From assembly GCF_002954775.1 (NCBI RefSeq), contig NZ_PJME01000038.1, positions 1 through 64,000 of the forward strand: DNA of 64,000 nucleotides, in the 5' to 3' direction. The position numbers and the translations under genes are program-made. The notes beneath the pieces are model-generated. The model did no database searches. It saw nothing but the letters and a program-made list of their open reading frames with translations, and was not told the DNA's origin. Source of the DNA: Streptomyces geranii. Its GTDB lineage: Bacteria > Actinomycetota > Actinomycetes > Streptomycetales > Streptomycetaceae. Shown one piece after another: positions 7,314 through 14,346 of the stretch. Position 1 is the first letter of the stretch. Each line of letters opens with the position of its first letter.

Positions 7314-8159
7314 ATGACATCGCCATCTTCGAGCGTTCAGGAAGCCCGCAGGGCCCTGGGTAAACGCCTGAGCGAAATCCGGCTCGAAGCCGGTCTCACC
7401 AAGCGAGCGTTGGCCACCAGTCTCGGCTGGCACGAGTCGAAGTGTTCGCGTTTCGAGAGCGGCACGCGTCCGCCCTCGGAGCGTGACCTTCGTGCGTGGG
7501 CTGCCGCTTGCGGCGCACAGAGCGCGGCCGAGGATCTCGTCTCGACGGCCCGTGGCATCGAGGGCATGTATGTCGAGTGGCGCCGGATGGAGCGCACCGG
7601 CCTGAAGCAGGCCCAGGAGTCCGTCCTCCCCCTCTGGGAACGCACTCAGCGCTTCCGCATCTACTCGCCGTGGCTGATTCCCGGCCCCGTGCAGACGGGC
7701 TCGTACATCACCGCGCTGCTCACCTCCATTCGCAACCGTCGCGGCCTCATCGACGACGTGCCGGCGGCCGTCAGAGTGCGCGTGGAGAAGCAGCAGATCG
7801 TGTACGGCAACCACACGTTCGCCATCCTTCTGGAAGAGGGAGCGCTCCGAAAGCGCATAGGCAGCACCGAGGTGATGGCCGGTCAACTCGGCTACCTGCT
7901 CAGCGTTATGGCGCTCCCCTCGGTGAGCATCGGCATCATTCCCGAGGACGCCGACCGTTCCAGCCTCTGGCCCGTCGAGGGCTTCTTCCTGTACGACGAC
8001 CACACGGTCCATGTCGAACTCGTCTCGGCTCACCTCGCCGTGACGCAGAAGCACGAACTTGCCATGTATGCCCAGACGTTCACGGATCTGGCCGAACTTG
8101 CCGTCTACGGCCCGGCTGCACGCGAACTCATCACGGCAGCGATCGAATCCCTGGGGTGA
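7314..8159 (+). CDS. XRE regulator with C-terminal DUF5753 domain
   Basis: A 281-residue protein. Residues 10-70 form the helix-turn-helix (LGKRLSEIRLEAGLTKRALA, then GWHESKCSRFESGTRPPSE). From about residue 100 the DUF5753 (Scr1-family) domain follows: FRIYSPWLIPGPVQTGSYIT, then RVEKQQIVYGNHTFAILLEE, then VSIGIIPEDADRSSLWPVEG. This architecture marks Streptomyces regulators that work with small partner proteins and control developmental or antibiotic genes. The ATG at 7314 has only a weak ribosome site, consistent with coupling to DUF6879. It lies just upstream of the DapF/ATP-grasp gene set and could control it. Confidence 0.85.
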   Translation: MTSPSSSVQEARRALGKRLSEIRLEAGLTKRALATSLGWHESKCSRFESGTRPPSERDLRAWAAACGAQSAAEDLVSTARGIEGMYVEWRRMERTGLKQAQESVLPLWERTQRFRIYSPWLIPGPVQTGSYITALLTSIRNRRGLIDDVPAAVRVRVEKQQIVYGNHTFAILLEEGALRKRIGSTEVMAGQLGYLLSVMALPSVSIGIIPEDADRSSLWPVEGFFLYDDHTVHVELVSAHLAVTQKHELAMYAQTFTDLAELAVYGPAARELITAAIESLG

Positions 8160-8256
8160 ATGCCAGGCAAGTTCCGGCACACTCGTAGAGCCTCACCCAC
8201 CGCCCTTCTTAGCGTTACCGGCACGGCTGGAATTCGTACGCTGAAGGGGCGAAGCG

Positions 8257-8646
8257 GTGATCACTGTGGCAAGTAGTGGCAAGGCATCGAGAGCAACCGA
8301 CAGCGCTGGGACCGAAGTTCTCCCGGTCGACGTCGAGACGATCTCCGAGAGCACCGATGCAGTGCTCTCCATGCAGATGGCCACCTCGACCCGCAAAGAC
8401 ATGGACGGGTCCCTGCCAGAGATCATCGGGCACCTCAACCTTCTCCTCGGCGAGGATCTGGGGGCAGACGAGGACGAGGACGTGCGGGAGCTGTTCCGCA
8501 CGGGGTACCGGCTCCTCGACCTGCAGAACCGTCCGACCGCGGAGACCCCGTCGTTCGGCGCCTTCATCTACCTCCGGGACGCCGCCGACATCACCCGAAG
8601 GCTCCTGTGGATCTATGCCCAACGCCACGGACTCGGTGCCCCGTGA
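8257..8646 (+). CDS. Conserved-type protein of unknown function, first gene of the epimerase/ligase cassette
   Basis: A 129-residue protein that I do not recognise. The visible core is STRKDMDGSLPEIIGHLNLL, then DEDEDVRELFRTGYRLLDLQ, then YLRDAADITRRLLWIYAQRH, which is mostly helical and acidic. There is no signal peptide. The GTG at 8257 has AAGGGG 7 bp upstream, and a 97-bp gap from the XRE gene suggests a promoter here. Its stop overlaps the start of the next gene (GTGA), which makes it the head of a tightly coupled operon. Confidence 0.6.
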   Translation: MITVASSGKASRATDSAGTEVLPVDVETISESTDAVLSMQMATSTRKDMDGSLPEIIGHLNLLLGEDLGADEDEDVRELFRTGYRLLDLQNRPTAETPSFGAFIYLRDAADITRRLLWIYAQRHGLGAP

Positions 8647-9185
8647 GCGTCAGGGAGGACCAGATCATCCGGGAGCTGTCCCACTACATCCACGAGCACC
8701 CTGACGAGAAGATGGCGCTGACGCCGGTGTACGACGCCGCCCGCGACCACGCACAGCGCGGGACCTGCACCCACAGCCGGCGCTGCCCCCTCGTGACAAC
8801 GGGCGCGGTCGTCGTCGATGAACGCAATCGAGTCCTGTCCCTCCGACACGAAGGATCCTTCGCCCTTGCCGAAGCGGAGCCGGAGGCACAGGACGACTCG
8901 CTCAGCGGGGCTGCCCTGCGTCTGCTGGCCGAGTCGGTCGGCATTCGCGAAGTATGGACGGAGCCCGACAGCGAGGTCCCCTTCCTGATCGACGTGACCC
9001 GAGCCGGGCAACACAGGTACGGTCCCCGCCTCCGGATCGGCTTCCGATACCTCTTCCGGGCCCATTCCGGCGCCGTCGCCCCCTTGGTGATCGAAACGGG
9101 CGCGGCGGCCTGGATGCCCCTCGGAGAAATCGGCGTCCCGTCAGTCCGCAACCGCCTTCGCTGCCACCTGGTCGGCGCCCAATGA
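8643..9185 (+). CDS. Nudix-like protein with a degenerate Nudix box
   Basis: A 180-residue protein. The fold-level pattern resembles a Nudix hydrolase: a first strand TGAVVVDERNRVLSLRHEG, then the helix where the Nudix box belongs, then RIGFRYLFRAHSGAV and the late AAWMPLGEIG. The box itself (SLSGAALRLLAESVGI) keeps the hydrophobic frame but has lost the REXXEE metal-binding glutamates, so hydrolysis is unlikely. An N-terminal about 45 residues with two Cys and three His (THSRRCPL) precede it. The GTG start overlaps the upstream stop, and its own stop overlaps the next ATG. Confidence 0.6.
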   Translation: MSVREDQIIRELSHYIHEHPDEKMALTPVYDAARDHAQRGTCTHSRRCPLVTTGAVVVDERNRVLSLRHEGSFALAEAEPEAQDDSLSGAALRLLAESVGIREVWTEPDSEVPFLIDVTRAGQHRYGPRLRIGFRYLFRAHSGAVAPLVIETGAAAWMPLGEIGVPSVRNRLRCHLVGAQ

Positions 9186-9268
9186 GCCCCCGGAACCAAC
9201 AACTCGCCTACATCACAAGCCTCTTCGCACTCGGCGGCTCGATCCTCCTGGCCATCCGGAGAGGCTGA
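9182..9268 (+). CDS. 28-residue single-span membrane peptide
   Basis: An ATG overlapping the upstream stop (ATGA) opens 28 codons encoding a polar start (MSPRNQQ) followed by about 17 hydrophobic residues (LAYITSLFALGGSILLAI) and RRG. This is one transmembrane helix with a positive C-terminal end. The next gene starts immediately after its stop and its ribosome site (GGAGAGG) lies inside this frame. Perfect packing between two coupled genes argues that it is translated. It could be an anchor, a small regulator or a peptide substrate. Confidence 0.5.
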   Translation: MSPRNQQLAYITSLFALGGSILLAIRRG

Positions 9269-9514
9269 ATGTACGAGCGCCGCACCACCGACCCGACTCC
9301 TACACCCCCTCCGCCCCTCGGCACCATGCCCGGTCACAGGCAGCCAAGCGACGTCCACATAGGCGACTTCGTGTGCCTCGACGGGTTGTACCTGCGGGTC
9401 CGCGACATGAGGTCCGCCGGCACTGCGGGGCACCGCGTGCTGATCTTCGACGAGCGCTCCCCGTGGGTCATGAACAAGCCGACGACGACGTATCGGCCGA
9501 TCGAACTTCTCTGA
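9269..9514 (+). CDS. Small unknown protein in the epimerase/ligase cassette
   Basis: An 81-residue protein beginning right after the preceding stop, with GGAGAGG upstream. A proline/threonine-rich start is followed by a compact beta-like segment (VHIGDFVCLDGLYLRVRDMR, then RVLIFDERSPWVM). I do not recognise the family; the second half resembles the small barrel proteins that sit beside DNA or substrate in other operons, but that is a guess. A 60-bp gap separates it from the epimerase gene. Confidence 0.55.
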   Translation: MYERRTTDPTPTPPPPLGTMPGHRQPSDVHIGDFVCLDGLYLRVRDMRSAGTAGHRVLIFDERSPWVMNKPTTTYRPIELL

Positions 9515-9574
9515 TCCCAAGCCCAGTTCAGTCATCGCGAGAACTGTCACCTCAGCCCAGCGAGGAGCTTTTGC

Positions 9575-10375
9575 ATGCGCTTCCGCAAGATTCACGGAGC
9601 GGGGAACGACTTCGTCCTGTTAACCGACTCCGCACCGGACGGCGAGAAGGACTGGTCGAAGGAGGCGGAACGCCTCTGTGCCAGACGAACCGGCGTAGGC
9701 GCGGACGGCCTTGTCATCAGCAGCCTGATCAGCACCAGCCCGGTCGTCCTCGAAGTCGGCTGCTTCAACGCCGACGGCTCAGTCGCGACGATGTGCGGCA
9801 ACGCACTTCGGTGTACCGCCTGGGCCGCGCACCACGACCACGGCTTCCGCGAGATGAGTCTCCGCATGGCGGGGGTGACGCACGAGGCGATCGTGAGCGA
9901 CGACTCCGTGTGGGTCACGGCCGAAGTCGGCGCGGTCCATCCCCGGCGAGTTCAGACCGTCATCAACGGCAAGCCGACCTGGTTCGACAGCGCCCACACC
10001 GGCACCGAACACGTCGTCGCCCTCGTAGACGACGTGGACGCCATCGACGCGGTACTCGTCGGACGCCTCATCCGCCACCACCCGGACCTGGCCCCGCTGG
10101 GGACGAACGTCAACTTCGTACAGGCCGCCGGCCGCCAGGCGCTGAAGATCCGCACCTACGAGCGCGGCGTCGAGGCGGAAACCCTCTCGTGCGGGAGCGG
10201 AGCCGTCGCGGCCGTCGTGATCGCCACCCTGCGCGGCCTCGTGTCGCCGCGCACCGTCACCGTCCACAACCGCGCCGGGGAGCCACTCACGGTTCGGCCG
10301 CATCCCAACCGGCCGAAGCGGACCCACTGGGTCGGCGGGCCGGTCACCCACACCTTCGAAGGGGTCCTCGCATGA
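9575..10375 (+). CDS. Diaminopimelate-epimerase-like enzyme (DapF family)
   Basis: A 266-residue protein with every DapF landmark. GAGNDF gives N11. FNADGSVATMCGNALRC gives the first catalytic cysteine, C74. GTNVNFV gives N178. RTYERGVEAETLSCGSGA gives E196, R197 and the second cysteine, C206. DapF is a cofactor-independent two-cysteine racemase that interconverts LL- and meso-diaminopimelate; relatives epimerise other amino acids. The active site looks intact. It is clearly not the housekeeping context of dapF: it sits between an unknown gene and an ATP-grasp ligase and overlaps the latter by 4 bp. GAGGAG precedes the ATG. The substrate could be DAP or another amino acid or peptide residue. 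Confidence 0.88.
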   Translation: MRFRKIHGAGNDFVLLTDSAPDGEKDWSKEAERLCARRTGVGADGLVISSLISTSPVVLEVGCFNADGSVATMCGNALRCTAWAAHHDHGFREMSLRMAGVTHEAIVSDDSVWVTAEVGAVHPRRVQTVINGKPTWFDSAHTGTEHVVALVDDVDAIDAVLVGRLIRHHPDLAPLGTNVNFVQAAGRQALKIRTYERGVEAETLSCGSGAVAAVVIATLRGLVSPRTVTVHNRAGEPLTVRPHPNRPKRTHWVGGPVTHTFEGVLA

Positions 10376-11463
10376 CTGTGTTCCTCGACTCCAGCTCCGG
10401 CCTCGCGGTGCGAGAGGCCGCCCAGAAGCTTCGTGACTGGCAGCGCGACCGAGCGGGGCTCGGTGTCGCCCTCGTCTACGGGCCGGTGTCAGCGGAGGAC
10501 CGGCTCTACCACTCGAAGTGCCCCGTGGACCAGCGTTCCGTGACCGCCCTGTCCGGGGCCCTGGACGACATCGGAGCCCGTTGGAAAGTGCTGAACCCGT
10601 GCGAGCCGGACTTCATCATGGAGTTGGCCGGGTACGACGTGGCTCTCTCGAACCTGCACGGGCCGTACGGAGAGGACGGGAGGCTACAGGGACTGCTCGA
10701 CTACCTGCGCGTGCCCTACTGCGGCAGCGGAGTCGCAGCGTCCGCGGTGGCCGCCGACAAGATCCTCTGCAAGCGGGTGATGCTGAGCCTCGGCGTCCCC
10801 ACGCCCGGATGGTGGGTCTGGTCCGGAGGCCCGATGGACTGGAACGGTCGGGCAGCGATGGTCAAGCCGCCCTTCGGCGGATCCAGTGTCGGCATGAGTC
10901 TGGTCCGTGAAAAGGCCGACCTTCCCAGGGCGTTGGCGGACGCGGCCGGCGAGGTGGGCGTAGACGTGTTGGTCGAGGACTACCTGACCGGCGTACCCCT
11001 GACCGTCGGGTTGCTGGAGCTGCCCGGAGGGGCGGTCGTCGTGCTGCCCCCGCTCGTCACCGAAGCCACCGAGGCGGAGTTCTACGATGCCGACACGAAG
11101 CTCGACGTGGATTCCAGGGGCACCGTGGCCGTACGGGCCGCCGAGCTGCCGCCCGAGATACTGGCCAAGGTCACCGCGTACGCCACGACGCTGTGGGACC
11201 GGCTCGGGCTACGTGGTTCGGCGCGCGTTGACTTCATCCTCGCCGAGAACGGACGGCCGTACGTACTGGAGGTCAACAGCACGCCGGGCATGTCCCGTGA
11301 CAGCAACTTCGTGGTGGGCGCCGCGATGGTCGGACTCACGCACACGGATATCGTAGTGGCGATGCTGCACGAGGCGTTGGCCCGCCCGCCCTACGATGTT
11401 CCCCTGCCCACTCCCGCGTTCGCCGGCACCACACTGACCCGGGAGGCTGCCGTCTCACCGTAG
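10372..11463 (+). CDS. D-alanine-D-alanine-ligase-like ATP-grasp enzyme
   Basis: A 363-residue protein, the usual Ddl length. The N-terminal domain has VALVYGPVSAED (residues 32-43) in place of the classic GGxSxEH loop. LHGPYGEDGRLQGLLD (95-110) and YCGSGVAASAVAADK (116-130) match Ddl closely. The ATP-grasp core has KPPFGGSSVG and the metal ligands D287, E300 and N302 in RVDFILAENGRPYVLEVNS, followed by TPGMS. Ddl joins two D-amino acids with ATP; relatives such as VanA-type ligases use other acceptors. The catalytic set is complete, so it should be active, but the altered first loop suggests a different first substrate. The start overlaps the epimerase stop (ATGA). Confidence 0.85.
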   Translation: MTVFLDSSSGLAVREAAQKLRDWQRDRAGLGVALVYGPVSAEDRLYHSKCPVDQRSVTALSGALDDIGARWKVLNPCEPDFIMELAGYDVALSNLHGPYGEDGRLQGLLDYLRVPYCGSGVAASAVAADKILCKRVMLSLGVPTPGWWVWSGGPMDWNGRAAMVKPPFGGSSVGMSLVREKADLPRALADAAGEVGVDVLVEDYLTGVPLTVGLLELPGGAVVVLPPLVTEATEAEFYDADTKLDVDSRGTVAVRAAELPPEILAKVTAYATTLWDRLGLRGSARVDFILAENGRPYVLEVNSTPGMSRDSNFVVGAAMVGLTHTDIVVAMLHEALARPPYDVPLPTPAFAGTTLTREAAVSP

Positions 11464-11476
11464 GAGCCCGCCCACT

Positions 11477-12022
11477 GTGTCGCGCGTCCACGATGTCCCC
11501 ATGTGCCGACAGCTCATCGCCCCCGCCGAATGGGATCTGCACGGAGGATGGGCACTCGGGGACAGGATGGAATGGTCCAACCGGGCGTGCGGCCTGGCGT
11601 CACTGAGGATGATCCTGCTCGCCTACAGGCGCCAGGCACCCACGGTCACAGAACTACTGAAACTCGCGGTCAAGAACGAGGTACTGACCCCGCGTGGAGC
11701 ACTCCACGCGGGGATCGCGAGCCTGGCTACCGACCTCGGCGTCCCAGCGACCGCCGAGCCCGTGCCGGTCGAAGAACTACTCGCCCGCCTCGATGCCGCA
11801 CCCGTCATCGTGTCCGTCACCGAGCAGTTCCCCGACGACGGCCGTTCGGGAGGCCACCTCGTCATCCTTCGCGGCTACGAGGACGGCCCCGACCCCGCCA
11901 TCTTCATCCGGGACCCATCGGCCTGGGGGCAGGTGCACGAGCGAATCCCCCTGAGCCGCCTGTCCCCTTCCTACACCGGCCGCGCGATCATCTTCGCGCC
12001 CCTGAACAACGGAGAGTCCTGA
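11477..12022 (+). CDS. Peptidase C39-like protein
   Basis: A 181-residue protein with a papain-like C39 pattern. The nucleophile is C38 in NRACGLASLRMILLAY. The general base is H127 in GGHLVILRGY. FIRDPSAWG provides D146. C39-like enzymes cut peptides, often leader peptides at double-glycine sites, but this one has no transporter domain and no signal peptide, so it acts in the cytoplasm or on an unknown peptide bond. The GTG at 11477 has AGGAG about 10 bp upstream. Its stop overlaps the ATG of the next gene (TGATG). Confidence 0.8.
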   Translation: MSRVHDVPMCRQLIAPAEWDLHGGWALGDRMEWSNRACGLASLRMILLAYRRQAPTVTELLKLAVKNEVLTPRGALHAGIASLATDLGVPATAEPVPVEELLARLDAAPVIVSVTEQFPDDGRSGGHLVILRGYEDGPDPAIFIRDPSAWGQVHERIPLSRLSPSYTGRAIIFAPLNNGES

Positions 12023-12384
12023 TGCCGGAGGCAGACGGCGACACAGCCGAGGCCCCAGGCGGCCGGAGGATCGCCGTACTCGGAGAGATGCTGGAGCTTG
12101 GCGACGAAGCCGTGGAAGCCCACCGCGAGGTCGGGCGCATGGCAGCCGAGAACGGCGTCGATCTCATCGTGGCGGTCGGCGACACACTCGCCAAGCAACT
12201 CGCCCTCGCAGCGGGCGCGGCAGGCGTACCGGACATCGCGATGGTCGGCGACAACGTCACCGCCGCCGCCTACCTGGCCTCCATCCTCCGCCCCGGCGAC
12301 GTCGTCCTCGTGAAGGCGTCACGCGGTGGCCAGCTCTGGCAGATCGCCCAAGCACTCACCGGGCAACCCGTCACCGGCCTATAG
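12022..12384 (+). CDS. Free-standing MurF C-terminal (Mur ligase C) domain
   Basis: A 120-residue protein matching only the last third of MurF: RRIAVLGEMLELGDEAVEAH, then VDLIVAVGDTLAKQLALAAG, then LRPGDVVLVKASRG. In whole MurF this domain closes over the ATP/amino-acid site while the D-Ala-D-Ala dipeptide is joined to the UDP-muramoyl tripeptide. Here the N-terminal UDP-binding and central ATPase domains are absent, and the gene has its own start and coupled ribosome site. It is not an obvious truncation, since an intact gene precedes it. It may act as a binding or carrier subunit for the ATP-grasp ligase. Confidence 0.8.
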   Translation: MPEADGDTAEAPGGRRIAVLGEMLELGDEAVEAHREVGRMAAENGVDLIVAVGDTLAKQLALAAGAAGVPDIAMVGDNVTAAAYLASILRPGDVVLVKASRGGQLWQIAQALTGQPVTGL

Positions 12385-12578
12385 GCCGCGCCCAACCCCC
12401 GCTAGCCCGCCAGGACATGGTTCAGCGCGATTTCCCACCTCACGGGCGGCCACGCCGGAGCTGTCGACAGCCTCAGGCTCGGACGTGGAACTCCCCGGCG
12501 TACGCGGTTCATGAGGCCCTATTCCCCCGGAGCCTCGCTCCGCTTATCCTCGCGATCACGCCAAGGGGAGGGGGACCC

Positions 12579-13082
12579 GTGGTCGCAGAGGCGACGAGCT
12601 GGCAGAAGGAACAAGTCAGCCGCGCGTACGTACATGTCCTTGCCACTCAGGGCGGTTACACGATCTGCGACTGGAACGTCGACAAGGACGGCGTCGATGT
12701 CACCCTGCGCTCGCACGGCCTGATGGTCGACATCCAGCTCAAGTGCACGCAGAGCCCGCGCATCGTTCGCGGCGGCTACAGCTTCGACCTCGACGTCGAG
12801 ACGTACGACAAGCTGCGCGACCCGGAGCGATCAGCCCCGGGCCACCTCGCCTTGCTGATAGTCCCCCCGGACATCGGCCGGTGGGTGACTCATCAGCCGG
12901 AGTCGATCGTCCTGGCCTGTCATGGCTATTGGGCCTCGTTACAGGGCAGGGGCAAGGCCAACGGCAGCGTCACCACCGCCGTCAGCCTCCCTGAGCACCA
13001 GACGCTCACGGTGAAGGCCATGGGCGCGATGTTCGACGCGGCGCGTCGGCTGACCAATGCCAGCGGTCGGGAGGTGGACTGA
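12579..13082 (+). CDS. DUF4365 protein, predicted PD-(D/E)XK-type nuclease fold
   Basis: A 167-residue protein. GYTICDWNVDKDGVDVTL followed by MVDIQLKCT gives D40 and Q53-x-K55, the spaced Asp and Gln-x-Lys of the restriction-endonuclease fold. DUF4365 domains are predicted nucleases, often found in defence islands fused to or beside other proteins. The GTG at 12579 has GGGGAGGGGG just upstream. A second gene starts 1 bp after its stop, so the two probably work as a pair. The 194-bp gap before it shows no gene. Confidence 0.75.
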   Translation: MVAEATSWQKEQVSRAYVHVLATQGGYTICDWNVDKDGVDVTLRSHGLMVDIQLKCTQSPRIVRGGYSFDLDVETYDKLRDPERSAPGHLALLIVPPDIGRWVTHQPESIVLACHGYWASLQGRGKANGSVTTAVSLPEHQTLTVKAMGAMFDAARRLTNASGREVD

Positions 13083-13083
13083 G

Positions 13084-14229
13084 GTGGTGCACAGTGAGCC
13101 CGACTTCGGTCCTGAGGAGATCCGCAGCTACCTCAAGGTCACTGGCTGGACTCCGGTTTCCGGTGGCGTCGTCGCCGAACTGTGGAGTCTGCCCGGTCCG
13201 GCAGACGAGGTTGTCCTGGTCCCCATGAAGCCGGGAGCCCCGGACTTCGCCAAACGGACCCAGATTCTTCTGGCGGATCTGGCACGCATCGAGGCCCAGG
13301 ACGCGCGAACCGTTCACGACGCCGTCGCCACTGTCTTCAACGACGTGACCGATCTCAAGGCGTCCCACCCCTCGCTCAGCGACGGATCGATCCCCTTGGA
13401 AGCCGGCTACGAACTGTTCATCTCCGCCAAGCGCCTGCGTGTCGCTTCCGCAGCGGCCACCATCCGGCGGCAGGGGCACTTCCGCAACTTCCCCACCCGG
13501 GCACGGGAACAGGCACGGGAGGTCCGGCTGGGGCAGACCCGTAGGGGGTCGTACATCGTCCCCATCATCAGCCAGGCGCGCTCCCCCGAGGACGTGTACT
13601 CCCCCGGTCAGGAGCACATCGAGGTCGGGGTGGAGGAAACACTCTTCGACCGGCGCGTCACTGCCACGATGTCCCGTGCCCTGGGAGTGCTGGAAGACAT
13701 GGCGAGCGCCGAACGGGAGCCCACCCCCAGCGAGATCACGGATTCCATCGGCGAAGGCGTCTCGTACGAGCTGTGCCAGGCTCTCAGCAAAGTGGTCGGC
13801 ACAGACTCCGTAGGCTCCCTCGACGTCTCCTTCAACTGGTCCCGCGTGGCCGCGCCACCACCCGGCACTCCTCCTCGGGTGGAGTTCAACCAAGCGGCGA
13901 TCGACATCGTCGACCGGGTGTCCGCGCAGTTGAAGACCCGTATCTACACCAGCCAGCACCTGATCTACGGCATCGTCACCGACCTCAGCCGCCATCCGGA
14001 CGACGAAACCGGCCGGGTAGGGGTCCAGACTCTGATCAAACGACGCAGCAGAACCGTCTGGATGGACCTGCCCGACAGCGCCTACCACACGGCCGTCCGC
14101 TGCCACGATGCTGGCATCCCCGTGCGTGTCCGGGGCAGACTCACCAGCCCACCCGGCGGGCACGCCACGATGGAGGTGGACGACTTCGGGCCCGATCCCT
14201 CGCTCGGCTCTGACCAAATGACCGGCTGA
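13084..14229 (+). CDS. Unknown partner of the DUF4365 protein
   Basis: A 381-residue soluble protein that I do not recognise. It starts at tandem GTG codons 1 bp after the DUF4365 stop. Visible segments are VVLVPMKPGAPDFAKRTQIL, AGYELFISAKRLRVASAAAT, QTRRGSYIVPIISQARSPED and RVEFNQAAIDIVDRVSAQL. The mix of long helices and short beta segments, with no transmembrane span or ATPase motif, fits an adaptor or recognition subunit. Co-transcription with a predicted nuclease on a mobile island makes a two-gene defence function a reasonable guess. The following 117 bp separate it from a convergent gene and hold nothing recognisable. Confidence 0.6.
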   Translation: MVHSEPDFGPEEIRSYLKVTGWTPVSGGVVAELWSLPGPADEVVLVPMKPGAPDFAKRTQILLADLARIEAQDARTVHDAVATVFNDVTDLKASHPSLSDGSIPLEAGYELFISAKRLRVASAAATIRRQGHFRNFPTRAREQAREVRLGQTRRGSYIVPIISQARSPEDVYSPGQEHIEVGVEETLFDRRVTATMSRALGVLEDMASAEREPTPSEITDSIGEGVSYELCQALSKVVGTDSVGSLDVSFNWSRVAAPPPGTPPRVEFNQAAIDIVDRVSAQLKTRIYTSQHLIYGIVTDLSRHPDDETGRVGVQTLIKRRSRTVWMDLPDSAYHTAVRCHDAGIPVRVRGRLTSPPGGHATMEVDDFGPDPSLGSDQMTG

Positions 14230-14346
14230 ACCGTTCCGGGTCACAGCAGAGCGCAGTCTCGCTACCGCGGCGGTCGCGAGGTGAATTCGCGGCCTGTGGA
14301 TGCTTTCCAGGAACGTGGAGGGCGCAGGCTCGAACCGAGCAGCCCG

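Noticed and set aside
8257..12384. Classical RiPP or lantibiotic cluster
   Set aside because: A C39-like peptidase and a tiny peptide gene are present, but there is no ABC transporter, dehydratase, cyclase, radical-SAM enzyme or recognisable leader peptide, so a known RiPP class cannot be claimed.
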